Positions 24,783 through 34,323 are shown, counted from the stretch's first letter. The stretch is DNA of 64,000 nucleotides from VRUE01 sp045805805 (GCA_045805805.1 JBJMKO010000047.1:1-64000), one strand, 5' to 3'. Made by a program: numbers and translations. The notes: generated by a model from the sequence alone, not told the origin.

Positions 24783-25226
24783 TCAGGTGGTGCGAACGAT
24801 GATGACGCTGCATGGCGCGTGATGGGAGACGTTGTTGGGGACGCTGCCAAGAAGAAAGCGGCGCGCTCCGGTCATACCCTTGTTGCCGACCACGATCAGG
24901 TCGGCGTTGGTCTCTTCGGCGACGCTGAGGATCGCCTCGGCGGGTTCGGCCTCGGCCGGGTGCGTCTGCACCTCCACCCCCTCCTTGCGAGCGCTCGCGG
25001 CAGCGGCGTCGAGGACGAGGTTGACGTCCTCGCGCGGACCGATCTCATACTGGACGTCGGCCGGGGCATCGAGCTTCTCCGCCTCGACCTGGCGCTTGGA
25101 CAGCGGCTCGTAGGCGCTGACGATGCTGAGCTCGGCGCCGGATAGCTTCGCCAGGTCGACCGCCTGGCGAACCGCCTCCGCGGCGGTCTCGGACCCGTCG
25201 GTTCCAACAACGATGCGAGTAAACAC
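24783..25226 (-). CDS. Universal stress protein
   Basis: 147 residues with GTG start preceded by AGAGGAGG. The N-terminus TRIVVGTDGSETAAEAV and the C-terminal G-x2-G-x9-GS (GNKGMTGARRFLLGS), then NNVSHHAPCSVIIVRT, are the ATP-binding form of UspA. Such proteins respond to starvation and stress. It lies next to an insertion sequence. Confidence 0.93.
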   Translation of the reverse strand: MFTRIVVGTDGSETAAEAVRQAVDLAKLSGAELSIVSAYEPLSKRQVEAEKLDAPADVQYEIGPREDVNLVLDAAAASARKEGVEVQTHPAEAEPAEAILSVAEETNADLIVVGNKGMTGARRFLLGSVPNNVSHHAPCSVIIVRTT

Positions 25227-25500
25227 GCCGCCTCCTCTGCTCGGTCGCTGAACGGGGCCGATACTACCGGCATGAAACTGCTGCCGGGAGCCATCCGCGC
25301 CCGGTCGTAGGTTCGCCTCACCGGGACGGGGGCTCCCAAAGCAGACGAGACGGGCAGGCCGCGCTTGCGTTATGGGCTGCGAGCCCGAGACGCTAATTGG
25401 CCGCCCCTGCGACTGGCCCGGTTGCGCTTCGAGCGCGAATCCGTAGTTGTCGTTTGCCCGCTCGCTCTGCGTCCGACAGTCGATCGAGAGGAGGCACCAC
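25227..25500 (+). ncRNA. Candidate bridge-RNA region of the IS110-type element
   Basis: A 274-base non-coding stretch separates the divergent usp start from the IS110 transposase. In IS110-group elements a guide (bridge) RNA is encoded in the non-coding end next to the transposase gene, and this interval is the right size and place. Self-complementary pieces such as GCTGCCGGGAGC and CCGCCCCTGCGACTGGCCCGG region suggest structure. I have not proved a fold or the recognition loops, and the ends of the IS are not identified. Confidence 0.35.
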
Positions 25501-26781
25501 ATGCGCTCAATTGGACTCGACGTTCACCAGAGCTTCTGCGAGGTGGCGATCTGCGAGGCAGGTGAGGTGAGGTCCGCGGGCCGGATCCAGACCGACCGGG
25601 CTGAGCTCGAGCTCTTCGCCCAGAGCCTCGGCGCCGAAGACCAGGTGGTGATGGAGGCGACCGGCCCGGCGATGGAGATCGCCCGGATCCTCGAGCCCCA
25701 CGTCGCCCGCGTGGTCGTCGCCAACGCCCAGGAGGTGCGGGCGATCTCCCATGCCCGCGTCAAGTCCGACCGCTTCGATGCCCGCACCCTGGCCCGCCTG
25801 CTGGCGGCCGGCATGCTCGACGCCGTCTGGGTCCCCGATCCCGCCACCCAGGCGCTGCGGCGGCGGGTGGCCCGCCGAGCGGCCCTGGTGCGCCAACGCA
25901 CCAGGGCCAAGAACGAGGTCCATGCGGTTCTCTCACGCTGCTTGCTCGGGCGCTCGCCCGCAAGTGATCTCTTCGGCGTCGGCGGTCGAGCATGGCTGGC
26001 CGCCCAGAAGCTCCCCGAGACGGAGGTGGAGACGGTTGCCGGTTGCCTGCACCAGATCGACTTCCTCGACGGGGAGATCTCAAAGATCGACCGAAAGCTC
26101 TGCGAATGGGCCCTCTCCTCTGTCGAGGCTCGCCGCCTGATGACGATCCCCGGGGTGGGGGTCGCTGCGGCCGCCGCGCTGATGGCGGCGATCGGCGACG
26201 TCTCCCGCTTCGATTCCTCGCGCAAGCTGGTCGCCTACCTGGGTCTTGACCCGAAGGTCCGCCAGTCAGGAGAGGAGCCGGCCCGTCATGGCCGGATCTC
26301 CAAGCGCGGCAACTCCCAGGCGCGCTCGGTGCTGGTCGAGGCCGCCTGGAGCGCCGTTCGCTCGCCGGGGCCGCTGCGCGCCTTCGGCGAACGCGTCCGG
26401 GTCCGTAAAGGCTCCCAGGTGGCCGCGGTCGCGGTCGCCCGCAAGATCGCCTGCCTCTGCTGGCAGCTGCTCAGCAAGGAGGAGGACTACGCCTACGTGC
26501 GTCCCTCGCTGATGCGGGCGAAGATCCGGCGGGCCGAACTCGACGCCGGCGCGCCACCACGGTCAAAGCGACACGGCGGCAAAGCGGTCAGCGCCACCCC
26601 GAAGGAGCGCGAGGCCGAGCGCGAGCTGGTCGAGCGCGCCGAGGCCGCCTACCGGCGGCTCGTCGTCGACTGGAAGGCGACCGGAGCGAAGGGCGCCGGT
26701 GCGACAACGGGGCGCGCATCTTCAAGGCCCTCTACGGGGCAAGCAGCGCGGCAGGAATCAGCCCCTGAGCCTGCGCTTTAG
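25501..26781 (+). mobile_element. IS110-family transposase
   Basis: 426 residues, ATG after AGAGGAGG. N-terminal RuvC-like DEDD domain: Asp7 (IGLDVHQ), Glu52 (VMEATGP), Asp90 and Asp93 (KSDRFDARTLARLL). C-terminal Transposase_20 domain: LMTIPGVGVAAAAALMAAIGDVSRF and HGRISKRGNSQAR, with the candidate catalytic Ser267. IS110 enzymes are site-specific serine/DEDD recombinases that leave no terminal inverted repeats or target duplications. The reading frame is complete, so the element may be active. The Lys/Arg-rich, low-complexity C-terminal tail is longer than usual. Confidence 0.93.
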
Positions 26782-26849
26782 CTCGGTCGTCACCGGCGCC
26801 GCCAGAAACTCTTGCAAAACGAGGTGCGAGTGCGACAGGGACTTGACTT

Positions 26850-27008
26850 TCATCCGTAACGCGGCCGGTGGGCGTGCACGGGCAAGCCGCGGAAGCCGTC
26901 GCCGAGGATTTCGGTCGGCGTGGTCGCGAGGCGGTAGATCGCGATCGTCATCGAGGCGACGAGGCAGACGATCAGCACCACCATCCCAGCTTTCCAGAGG
27001 CTTGGCAT
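26850..27008 (-). CDS. Small membrane protein
   Basis: 52 residues with one membrane segment (MVVLIVCLVASMTIAIYRLA) and a polar tail ending RPRYG. It is divergent from the metallo-hydrolase gene (15 bases apart), so they share a promoter region. Support is the membrane segment and location; the ribosome binding site is weak. Confidence 0.4.
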   Translation of the reverse strand: MPSLWKAGMVVLIVCLVASMTIAIYRLATTPTEILGDGFRGLPVHAHRPRYG

Positions 27009-27023
27009 TAGGCTGATCTCATC

Positions 27024-27734
27024 ATGGAGAAGGTCGCCGACGGGGTCTGGCTGCTGCGGGGCGATGCCCGCAAGTCGATGAACATCTACTTCCTCGAGGA
27101 GGGGGACGGGGTGGTGCAGTTCGATGCCGGCACCAAGGCGATGGTGAAGAAGGCGCGTGCGGCAGCGGAGAAGCTGGGCGGCCTGAAGCGGATCGTGCTC
27201 GGGCACGCTCACGCCGACCACCGCGGCACGGCGCCCTCGCTCGGTGCTCCGGTCCATTGCCATCCCGACGAGGTCGCCTATGCCGAAAGCGACGCTGTGC
27301 TGTGGAGCTATCTGGACATCTCCCAGCTTCCGGCGCCGGCGCGCTGGATCTACCCGATGCTGCTGCGACGCTGGGACGACGGCGCGGTGAGGATCGACGG
27401 GACCGTCACCGAGGAAGACGAGATAGCGGGCTTCCGCGTCATTCACTTCCCCGGCCACGCGCCGGGCCAGATCGGGCTCTGGCGCGAGCGCGACCGCTTG
27501 GCGATCGTCAGCGACGTCGTCTATCTGATCGACTCGACCCGGCTGGGACGGCCCCTGCCGAAGGGCGAGGCAAGCGTCCCCCACCCCGCCTGGGGGTGGG
27601 ACCACGCCAAGGCCAAAGAGTCGGTGCGCAAGCTGGCGGCGCTGGAACCGGCGCTGGTCTGCACCGGGCACGACGAGCCGCTTCGTGGCGAGAACCTGCG
27701 GCCCACGCTGGAACGAGCGGCCGAGAAGTATTGA
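27024..27734 (+). CDS. MBL-fold metallo-hydrolase
   Basis: 236 residues. Zinc motif HAHADHRG (His61, His63, Asp65, His66), then HFPGHAPGQIGLW, SDVVYLID and CTGHDEP supply the remaining ligands. The fold is hydrolase of the glyoxalase II/beta-lactamase superfamily with an unidentified substrate. The first 20 residues lack a signal peptide. Confidence 0.9.
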   Translation: MEKVADGVWLLRGDARKSMNIYFLEEGDGVVQFDAGTKAMVKKARAAAEKLGGLKRIVLGHAHADHRGTAPSLGAPVHCHPDEVAYAESDAVLWSYLDISQLPAPARWIYPMLLRRWDDGAVRIDGTVTEEDEIAGFRVIHFPGHAPGQIGLWRERDRLAIVSDVVYLIDSTRLGRPLPKGEASVPHPAWGWDHAKAKESVRKLAALEPALVCTGHDEPLRGENLRPTLERAAEKY

Positions 27735-27779
27735 GCCGGGGCGCCGCCCTCCGCTCCGCTGCCATAGTTTCCGCCCCTG

Positions 27780-30167
27780 ATGATCGGGACCTACGCCTCG
27801 GCGGCATTGATTTGCGCCGCCTCGATGCTGGTGGGACGCGCCATCCTCGACCTCGCCGGAGGGGAGGAATCGCGCAGATGGCTGGCGCCGTCCGTCGGCT
27901 TCGGCGCGGTGCTCACCGTCGCCGGTTTCCTTGCCCGGGCGCCGGGACACGCGACCAGCGCGACGCTCGGGCTGGTCGCCCTGGCGATCGCCGCCGCGCT
28001 GCTGCTCTGGCGGCAGCCACGGCGCCCCGGCGGCGCTCTGCTGCGGGAGGGGCTGCCGATTGCCGTGATCGTCGCGCTGGTGCTCTCGATCCCGTTTGCG
28101 ATCAGCGGGCGCTGGGGGATCGTCGGGGTCGGCTTCAACAACGACCTCGGCCTGCACCTGGCCTGGGCGGAGTGGCTGCGCAGCGGCCTCGGGCCCACGC
28201 CGGAAGCCGGCTACCCGCTGGGCCCGCACGCGCTCGCCGCCGCGGTCGCGGCCCTGCCGGGAATCGGTCTCGGCCAGACCTTCGTCGGCGAGGTCTTCGC
28301 GATCGGGATCCTCACCGCGTTGACCGCGCTGGGGGCGCTCGGCGACCTCACCCCGGGACGAAGGGCGTTGGCGGCCACGCTGGTCGCGATCCCCTACCTC
28401 GGCGCCTCCTACTTCGCCCAAGGCGCCTTCAAGGAGACAACCGAGGCCCTCTTCGTCCTCGCCTTCGCCGTCTACCTCCACAATTTCGACCGCCGACGGG
28501 CCGAAAACCGGAGCCCGGGTCCGGTTTTCGGCCCGTCGGCGGGGGTTTTGGTGCCGCTGACGCTTATGGGGGGGATTTTCTTCTCCTATAGCTTTGCCGG
28601 GCTGGCCTGGCCGGTGGCGATCCTGGTCTTCTGGGGGGCGACGGTGCCGGAGGTGCGGCGGGGGCTGCGGCCGCGAGCGCTGCTGCGGACCGTGCTGCGT
28701 CCCACAGTCCTGATTCCGGCCCTGGTGCTGGGCGGGCTGGCGGTGACGCTGATGCTGGTCGGCCCCTTCGCCTTCGTCCACGGCTTCAACCGGGTGGCCG
28801 GAACGAATACATACGGACCGGTCTCACCGGCCGAGGCGCTTGGCATCTGGCCGGCGTCCAACTACCGGCTCAACGCCGCCGGCGGCGCGCCCCTCTCCGG
28901 CCTCGCCACCGCGGTCGCGGTGCTGGCGGTGATCGTCGGCGCCATCTGGTGGCTGCGGCGACGTCAGTACGCGGTTCCACTCGCGCTTGGCGCCTGCGCA
29001 GTCCTCTATCTAGCCGCGCTGGCCAGCAGCGGCGAGTACTCCCAGGCCAAGGCCCTAATCATCGCCGCGCCGCCGGCGATGCTGATCGCGATCCGCCCCC
29101 TCCTCTTCGAGCTCGGCGGCCGAAACCCCCGCCGACGGGCCAAAGGTACGCCTATATGGCGTGAAATCGGCCCATCGGCGGGGGTTTGGGGGGTGCTGGC
29201 GGTGGTGTTCGTCGGGGGGGCTGTGTACTCGAGCCTGCTGGTGCTGCGAGATGCTCCGATCGGTCCGCCTGGGCACGGCGCTGAGCTGCAGGCCTTCATC
29301 CCCAAGATCGAGGGGGAACCCGTGCTCTATGCCGGCCAGGACCGCTACGCCGCCTACGAGCTGATCGGCGCCGACACGCACGTGCCGCTGGTCGAGTTCC
29401 CCGACGGCGATGTCTCGCCGAGCCCCGAAAAGCCATTCGACACCGGCGACGCCTACAGCCCGATCGACTTCGACTCCTTCTCGCGGGCGACGCTTGCACG
29501 CTCCCCCTACGTGATCACCGGGCGCGCCGCCTGGAACAGCGAAGCGCCCTCCGGGTTCCGGCGAATCGCCTCCACCCCTTCCTACATCCTCTGGAAGCGA
29601 GCCGGGTCGCCGCCCGAGGATCGCCACGTCCTGCTCGAGGGAACCGAGCCCGCGGTGCACGCCGATTGCGCTTCGCCGGAGATCCGCATCCTCACCTCGA
29701 ACCGGGGACGGGCCTCGCTCTTCCCGGGTGCCGTGATCGGCGGCAAGGGCGGGTGGGCTCCCGGAGCCGGCCTGGAAACCGGGGACAGCACGTCGCAGAC
29801 GATGCGCCTGCCGGCGGGACGCTGGCGCCTCTCGCTGCAGTACTTCTCCCCCTTCGGCCTGACCCTCACGGCTCCCGGCCTGCACCAGCCGCTGTTCGCC
29901 GCGCTGGACGGCCAGCGCCCCAACACGATCAGCCTCGCCAACGACGGCCAGTTCTGGCCCGCTGGAGAAATTTCCAGTGATGGCGACCCAATCCGCTTCA
30001 CGGTCACCGCCAGCGACCCGAGCACGCTTCAGCGCCTGACCGGCTACACCGGCAAGGCGACCCTGGGCGAGTTGGTGGCGACCCCCGATCGACCGCACCG
30101 GATCGTCCCGCTAAGCAAATCCTGCAACGGCTGGGTCGACTGGTACGAGGCAGCAGAAGCACCGTAA
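27780..30167 (+). CDS. Large multi-pass membrane protein, possible glycosyltransferase
   Basis: 795 residues. About ten to twelve membrane helices in the first ~480 residues (for example ALICAASMLVGRAIL, LPIAVIVALVLSIPFAI, VLVPLTLMGGIFFSYSFAGL, LATAVAVLAVIVGAIWW), then a ~300-residue extracytoplasmic C-terminal part. The topology resembles polytopic glycosyltransferases or O-antigen ligase-like proteins of actinobacteria, but I cannot fix a family. Two palindromic repeats (28491-28541 and 29123-29187) sit in-frame in loops, encoding RRRA...GPSAGV in both cases. This is a sign of in-frame repeat insertion. Confidence 0.75.
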   Translation: MIGTYASAALICAASMLVGRAILDLAGGEESRRWLAPSVGFGAVLTVAGFLARAPGHATSATLGLVALAIAAALLLWRQPRRPGGALLREGLPIAVIVALVLSIPFAISGRWGIVGVGFNNDLGLHLAWAEWLRSGLGPTPEAGYPLGPHALAAAVAALPGIGLGQTFVGEVFAIGILTALTALGALGDLTPGRRALAATLVAIPYLGASYFAQGAFKETTEALFVLAFAVYLHNFDRRRAENRSPGPVFGPSAGVLVPLTLMGGIFFSYSFAGLAWPVAILVFWGATVPEVRRGLRPRALLRTVLRPTVLIPALVLGGLAVTLMLVGPFAFVHGFNRVAGTNTYGPVSPAEALGIWPASNYRLNAAGGAPLSGLATAVAVLAVIVGAIWWLRRRQYAVPLALGACAVLYLAALASSGEYSQAKALIIAAPPAMLIAIRPLLFELGGRNPRRRAKGTPIWREIGPSAGVWGVLAVVFVGGAVYSSLLVLRDAPIGPPGHGAELQAFIPKIEGEPVLYAGQDRYAAYELIGADTHVPLVEFPDGDVSPSPEKPFDTGDAYSPIDFDSFSRATLARSPYVITGRAAWNSEAPSGFRRIASTPSYILWKRAGSPPEDRHVLLEGTEPAVHADCASPEIRILTSNRGRASLFPGAVIGGKGGWAPGAGLETGDSTSQTMRLPAGRWRLSLQYFSPFGLTLTAPGLHQPLFAALDGQRPNTISLANDGQFWPAGEISSDGDPIRFTVTASDPSTLQRLTGYTGKATLGELVATPDRPHRIVPLSKSCNGWVDWYEAAEAP
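28491..28541. repeat. GCCGACGGGCC palindrome, copy 1 (inside a gene)
   Basis: Perfect 21-base arms (inner part GGGCCGAAAACCGG) around a 9-base loop. It lies in the coding region of the membrane protein and is read as DRRRAENRSPGPVFGPSAG without breaking the frame. Related palindromes lie at 29123, 34275 and 49562. Confidence 0.8.
29123..29187. repeat. GCCGACGGGCC palindrome, copy 2 (inside the same gene)
   Basis: Arms of 19 bases (AAACCCCCGCCGACGGGCC and its partner) matching at 18 positions, with a smaller hairpin between. Read in-frame as NPRRRAKGTPIWREIGPSAGV, the same phase as copy 1. Confidence 0.75.
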
Positions 30168-30168
30168 A

Positions 30169-30284
30169 AGGCCAATCCCGGCAGGGGTGGAGCGTCTTGT
30201 ACTTTTTCGTCGTTCCGCCCCGCGCGACCCAGCAATATCCGCCCCACCGAAAAAGTTAAGCGGAACCCCTGCCGGGATTGGCCT
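30169..30284. repeat. Family-A palindromic element, copy 1
   Basis: Perfect 20-base outer arms (AGGCCAATCCCGGCAGGGGT and its complement). Inner conserved pieces are CTTGTACTTTTTCG and CACCGAAAAAGTTAAGC, of which ACTTTTTCG/CGAAAAAGT pair. It fills the whole gap between two convergent genes, starting at one stop codon and ending in the other, so it could act as a bidirectional terminator. Two further copies lie at 40623 and 55479. Confidence 0.85.
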
Positions 30285-31206
30285 AAGCCACGGCCTTGGC
30301 AGCCCGGCGCTCAGGGGTCACCCGAACGACGTCCCAGACGAGTCCCACCCGCTCAAGGCTGTCGATGACGACGGCCGAGACGTCCACCTGCCAGCGGCCC
30401 AGGCCGTGGGTGGCGGAGGTGGGGAATGCATGGTGATTGTTGTGCCAGGCCTCGCCGAAGGTCGGGATGGCGATCAGGGCGAGGTTGCGCGACTCGTCGG
30501 CCGTCTCGTAATCGCGGTTGCCGAATACGTGACAGAGCGAGTTGATGCTGTAGGTGAAGTGGTGCAGGACGAAGACGCGAACCAGGCCGCCCCAGAGCAG
30601 GCCGGTGAAGGCGGCGAAGAGCGTGCCGCCGATCACCCAGCCGAGCGCGAAGGGCAGGAGCAGGCCGCCGATTGCCCAGTACAAGAAGGTTCGGTCGACC
30701 CAGTTGATCACCGGATCCTCGATCAGGTCGGGCGCGAAGCGCTCCTTGTTGCCGCGCTGGGTGTGGATGAAGAGCCAGCCCATGTGGGCGTGGAAGAGGC
30801 CGCGCATGGCGCCGCTGAGGCCATGGCCATGATCGACGTGAGGACTGTGCGGGTCCCCTTCTTCGTCGGAGAAGGCGTGGTGCTTGCGGTGATCGGCGAC
30901 CCAGGAGATCACCGGGCCCTCGATCGCCGCCGAGCCGAGGATCCCCAGCAGGGCGTGCAGCCATCTCTTCGCCTTGAAGCTGCGGTGGGTGAGGTGGCGA
31001 TGAAAGCCAACCGTGATCCCAAGCCCGGTGAACAGGTACATGCCCAGAAAGAGGAAGACATCGCTCCAGTGCAGGGCCTTGCCCCAGACCTGCCAGGCCG
31101 CGAGGCCGAGGGCGACGAACGGGACCAGCGTGACCAGGCCGGTGATGATCCGGTCGCGGGTCTCGTTGGCGACTGGCTGGATGTCGGATGGGAGAAGTTC
31201 GGCCAC
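30283..31206 (-). CDS. Acyl-CoA/lipid fatty-acid desaturase
   Basis: 307 residues with three His boxes HRHLTH (69-74), HRKHH (106-110) and HNNHH (255-259) and about four membrane helices. This is the delta-9 stearoyl-type membrane desaturase family with a di-iron centre. It introduces a double bond in fatty acids. Divergent from the cyclopropane synthase gene; together they adjust membrane fluidity. Confidence 0.94.
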   Translation of the reverse strand: MAELLPSDIQPVANETRDRIITGLVTLVPFVALGLAAWQVWGKALHWSDVFLFLGMYLFTGLGITVGFHRHLTHRSFKAKRWLHALLGILGSAAIEGPVISWVADHRKHHAFSDEEGDPHSPHVDHGHGLSGAMRGLFHAHMGWLFIHTQRGNKERFAPDLIEDPVINWVDRTFLYWAIGGLLLPFALGWVIGGTLFAAFTGLLWGGLVRVFVLHHFTYSINSLCHVFGNRDYETADESRNLALIAIPTFGEAWHNNHHAFPTSATHGLGRWQVDVSAVVIDSLERVGLVWDVVRVTPERRAAKAVA

Positions 31207-31316
31207 GCACCGCGATCATACGACTGAAATCAACGGAAGGCCTCACCTGCTCCGCGATCTGCGGGTTTCCACGTATGGGTGAGTTTTAGGCCCAACGGCG
31301 ATATAAGTTCACAACG

Positions 31317-32522
31317 ATGGCCTTCGCCAGGACCGCGACGCTGCGCCGAGAGATCGAGGCACGCATCCCCGAGCGGCCCTTCTCGGTCGAGTTCTGGGAC
31401 GGGACCCGGCTCCCGGCCGGCAATGGGGGCGGCCCGACCTTCTACGTGCGCTCGCCCCGTGCCGCGGCGCACGTGCTGCGGGCGCCCGGCCAGCTCGGGC
31501 TCGGTCGCGCCTACGTCAGCGGCGAGCTCGAGGTCGACGACATCGACGCGGTGATCGAGCTGCTCGACGGCTGGCAGCCGCCAGCGCTGGAAGGGGGCGA
31601 CAAGGCGCGGCTACTGCTCGGGGCCGTGCGCGCCGCGGGGCTGACCCGGCCCCCACGCCTTCCCACCGCCGAGCTGCGACCGGGCGGGCGCCGCCACAGC
31701 AAGGAGCGCGACGCCGAGGCCGTACGCCACCACTACGACGTCTCCAACGAGTTCTTCTCGCTCTTCCTCGACGACTCGATGACCTACAGCTGTGCGGTCT
31801 GGCGCGAAGGGGCAGCGACGCTGGAGGAGGCCCAAGAGGCCAAGCTGGAGATGGTCGCCCGCAAGCTGGCCCTGAAGGAGGGCGAGCGGGTGCTCGACGT
31901 CGGCTGCGGCTGGGGCAGCTTCCCGCTCTGGGCGACGACACGGCACGGTGCCAGCGTGGTCGGCATCACCCTCTCACCGCCCCAAGCGGAACGCGCCCGC
32001 CGGCGAGCCGAGGCGGCCGGCGTCGCCGACAGGGTCGAGATCCGAGTGATGGACTACCGCGACCTCACCGGCGAGCGCTTCGACGCGATCGCCAGCATCG
32101 GCATGGTGGAGCACGTCGGCGAGAGCCAGATCGACGTCTACGCAAACACCCTGGCCGGCCTGCTCGAGCCGGATGGAAGGCTTCTCAACCACGGCATAGC
32201 CCGCCTTCGCCATTCCGACCCAGAGGCAGGGCCCTTCTCGGAGCGCTACGTATTCCCCGACGCCGAACCGCTCCACCTCTCGCGGGTGCTGCTCGCATTG
32301 GAGCGAGCAGGCTTCGTCACCCGCCACGTCGAGGAGTTCGGCGACGACTACGCCGAGACCCTGCGCCATTGGGCCCGGCGCCTAGATGAAAACCTCGATG
32401 ACGCAGTCCGCCTCGCCGGCCCCGAACGAGTCCGCGTCTGGCGCTTGTACCTGCGGATGGCTAGACGGGGCTTCGAAACTGGCTTCCTCAGCATCTACCA
32501 AGCCCGCTGCACCCTGGCATGA
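31317..32522 (+). CDS. Cyclopropane-fatty-acyl-phospholipid synthase
   Basis: 401 residues. RHHYDVSNEFFSLFLDDSMTYSCAVW and the SAM motif VLDVGCGWGSFPLWA (~residues 190-204) plus SIGMVEHVG are the CFA synthase pattern. The enzyme transfers a methylene group from SAM to a cis double bond in a phospholipid acyl chain. The N-terminal ~120 residues are typical of the family. The neighbouring desaturase can supply its unsaturated substrate. Confidence 0.94.
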   Translation: MAFARTATLRREIEARIPERPFSVEFWDGTRLPAGNGGGPTFYVRSPRAAAHVLRAPGQLGLGRAYVSGELEVDDIDAVIELLDGWQPPALEGGDKARLLLGAVRAAGLTRPPRLPTAELRPGGRRHSKERDAEAVRHHYDVSNEFFSLFLDDSMTYSCAVWREGAATLEEAQEAKLEMVARKLALKEGERVLDVGCGWGSFPLWATTRHGASVVGITLSPPQAERARRRAEAAGVADRVEIRVMDYRDLTGERFDAIASIGMVEHVGESQIDVYANTLAGLLEPDGRLLNHGIARLRHSDPEAGPFSERYVFPDAEPLHLSRVLLALERAGFVTRHVEEFGDDYAETLRHWARRLDENLDDAVRLAGPERVRVWRLYLRMARRGFETGFLSIYQARCTLA

Positions 32523-32524
32523 CC

Positions 32525-32561
32525 TGGCGCGAAAGTCGGAATATGTCCGACCTTTGCGCCA
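32525..32561. terminator. Inverted repeat between convergent genes
   Basis: TGGCGCGAAAGTCGGA and TCCGACCTTTGCGCCA pair at 14 of 16 positions with a 5-base loop. It lies just beyond the stop codons of two convergent genes, so it probably ends both transcripts. Confidence 0.6.
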
Positions 32562-32562
32562 G

Positions 32563-33249
32563 CTAGGCCGGAAAACCGGCCTCGAGGGACTCGATCGGCC
32601 AGTCGGCTCCTGCTTGCTCGAGCTGATTGGCGCTGTAGCTACCTGTGGCGACTCCGACCACTTTGATTCCGGCGCCGTGGCCGGCCTTTACGTCACGGGG
32701 GGTGTCGCCTACCGCTATGCAGGCACCATCAGCAAGGGTGCTGCCGGAAACGAGGGCGCCGCGTTGCAGAGCCGTCTTCGTGACCTCGGTGCGGTCGGCG
32801 GAATCGGAGCCGTAGCCGCCGAAACTGAAGAAGCGGTTGAGGTGGGCGCGGGCGAGCTTGATGTGAGCTGCTGCCTCGATGTTGCCGGTGACCAGGCCGA
32901 GGAGGAGGCCGTCGTCGATCAGCCGCTCCAAAAGCTCCTCGACCCCCGGCATCACTCGGTAGCCCGCGGACTCCGCGACGGTGTCAGGAAGGTGCTTCAG
33001 GTAGCAGCCGATCGCTTTCGCGCGCTCTTCCTGTGTGCCCTCGCGGCCGATCACCTCTCGGAAGACGATCGTCGCTATCTCTGGGTCGGTCATGCCGGCG
33101 TCGGTGTGCTCGGCGATGTCGGCCTCGACCCCGTGCAGCTCCTCGAAGGCGCGCTGCCAGGCAGCACCCCCAGCGCCGCCGGTAACCAGCAGCGTCCCAT
33201 CGATGTCGAAGAGGACGGCGCGGATCGCGCCGTCGGCGGCGTCACTCAC
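32563..33249 (-). CDS. HAD-family phosphatase (phosphoglycolate phosphatase-like)
   Basis: 228 residues. Motif I LFDIDGTLL (Asp14, Asp16), motif II LVTGN, motif III Lys in KTALQRG region, motif IV VGDTPRDVKAG. A helical cap domain lies between motifs I and II, as in Gph-type enzymes. It overlaps cydB by eight bases, so both are co-transcribed; the link to respiration is unknown. Confidence 0.9.
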   Translation of the reverse strand: MSDAADGAIRAVLFDIDGTLLVTGGAGGAAWQRAFEELHGVEADIAEHTDAGMTDPEIATIVFREVIGREGTQEERAKAIGCYLKHLPDTVAESAGYRVMPGVEELLERLIDDGLLLGLVTGNIEAAAHIKLARAHLNRFFSFGGYGSDSADRTEVTKTALQRGALVSGSTLADGACIAVGDTPRDVKAGHGAGIKVVGVATGSYSANQLEQAGADWPIESLEAGFPA

Positions 33250-34261
33250 CGAGCAGCTCCTTCTGGCTGAGCCAGTAGAGCAGGCCGAGGGCCGGCAGGA
33301 CGAGGATCGCGGCGGCGATGAAGATGACGATCACGGTGGCGAGGGTGTCCGGGGGCGCCGCCGCCTGGAAGATCTTCAGCGACGTCGGCAGCAGGTAGGG
33401 GAACTGGGCCACGCCCCAGCCCCAGATCACCGCGATCACGGCCCCGGCGGCGAGCGGGCGGAGCAGTCGGGGCGAGCCGGCGGAAGGGCGACGGGCGGAG
33501 GAGAGCAGAGCGACGAGCACCCCGATGCCACAGAGGGCCGAGAGGACGACCAGCGGCAGGCCCTCGTGGGTGAGGCGGTCGAAGACGTAGCGGGCTTCGG
33601 CGTGGAGCTCGACCAGGCCGAAGGCGGCGGCGATGCCGGCGACGGTCGCGGCGGCAAGGGCGCGACGGGCGAAGTAGCGCTCCAGCTCCTCGTCGCCGGC
33701 GCGGCGCGCATCGCCGATCAGGAAAGCGGCGGCGAGGTAGGCGCCGCTGGCGACGAACATCGCCCCGGTCAGCAGCGGCAGGGGCTGCAGCCAGCTGGAG
33801 AACGGGGCGCCATCGCCGTCAGCAGGGACGTTGCCGGCTGCGACGGCGCCGACCACGGCCCCCATGAAGAAGGGCGTCAGCAGCGAGGAGATCGCGAAGG
33901 TGGCGCCGGCGGCGCGGCGGCGCGAGAGTCCCTCGATCGACTTGCGGAAGGCGAAGCCCGAGCCGCGCAGGACGATGCCGAGGGCAGCCAGGGCAATCGG
34001 CACGTAGAGGGTCGTCATCACGGCGCTGAACGCGGGCGGAAACGCGGTCCAGAGGACGACGAGGATAAAGATCAGCCAGACGTGGTTGGCCTCCCATACC
34101 GGCGTGAGCGAGCGCTGGATCAACGCCCGCGGTCGCTCCCCCCGCTCGGCGCCGCCGGCGACGAGGTCCCAGAACCCCCCGCCGAAGTCGGCCCCCCCAA
34201 ACAGCGCGTAAGCAGTAGCCCCCGCCCAGAGAATCCCAGCACACAGATCAGCCCGCGTCAT
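33242..34261 (-). CDS. cydB: Cytochrome bd oxidase subunit II
   Basis: 339 residues with about nine membrane helices. The start GADFGGGFWDLVAGG and NHVWLIFILVVLWTAFPPAF are the conserved CydB signatures. With CydA it oxidises quinol and reduces O2 to water under low oxygen, without proton pumping. It is the second gene of cydAB; a palindromic repeat separates the two. Confidence 0.95.
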   Translation of the reverse strand: MTRADLCAGILWAGATAYALFGGADFGGGFWDLVAGGAERGERPRALIQRSLTPVWEANHVWLIFILVVLWTAFPPAFSAVMTTLYVPIALAALGIVLRGSGFAFRKSIEGLSRRRAAGATFAISSLLTPFFMGAVVGAVAAGNVPADGDGAPFSSWLQPLPLLTGAMFVASGAYLAAAFLIGDARRAGDEELERYFARRALAAATVAGIAAAFGLVELHAEARYVFDRLTHEGLPLVVLSALCGIGVLVALLSSARRPSAGSPRLLRPLAAGAVIAVIWGWGVAQFPYLLPTSLKIFQAAAPPDTLATVIVIFIAAAILVLPALGLLYWLSQKELLGE

Positions 34262-34274
34262 CGCCCAACCCCTC

Positions 34275-34323
34275 GCCGACGGGCCTAAAAACGGAGTCCG
34301 AGTGGGGTTTTAGGCCCGTCGGC
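34275..34323. repeat. GCCGACGGGCC palindrome, copy 3
   Basis: Perfect 16-base arms (GCCGACGGGCCTAAAA and complement) with a 17-base loop. It sits between cydA and cydB, where a hairpin may lower the amount of cydB RNA or protect the cydA 3' end. Confidence 0.8.

Noticed and set aside
26850..28781. 643-residue open frame on the minus strand.
   Set aside because: Rich in Arg, Gln and Gly with no domain, and antisense to the MBL and membrane-protein genes. Only the last 52 residues might be a small real gene.
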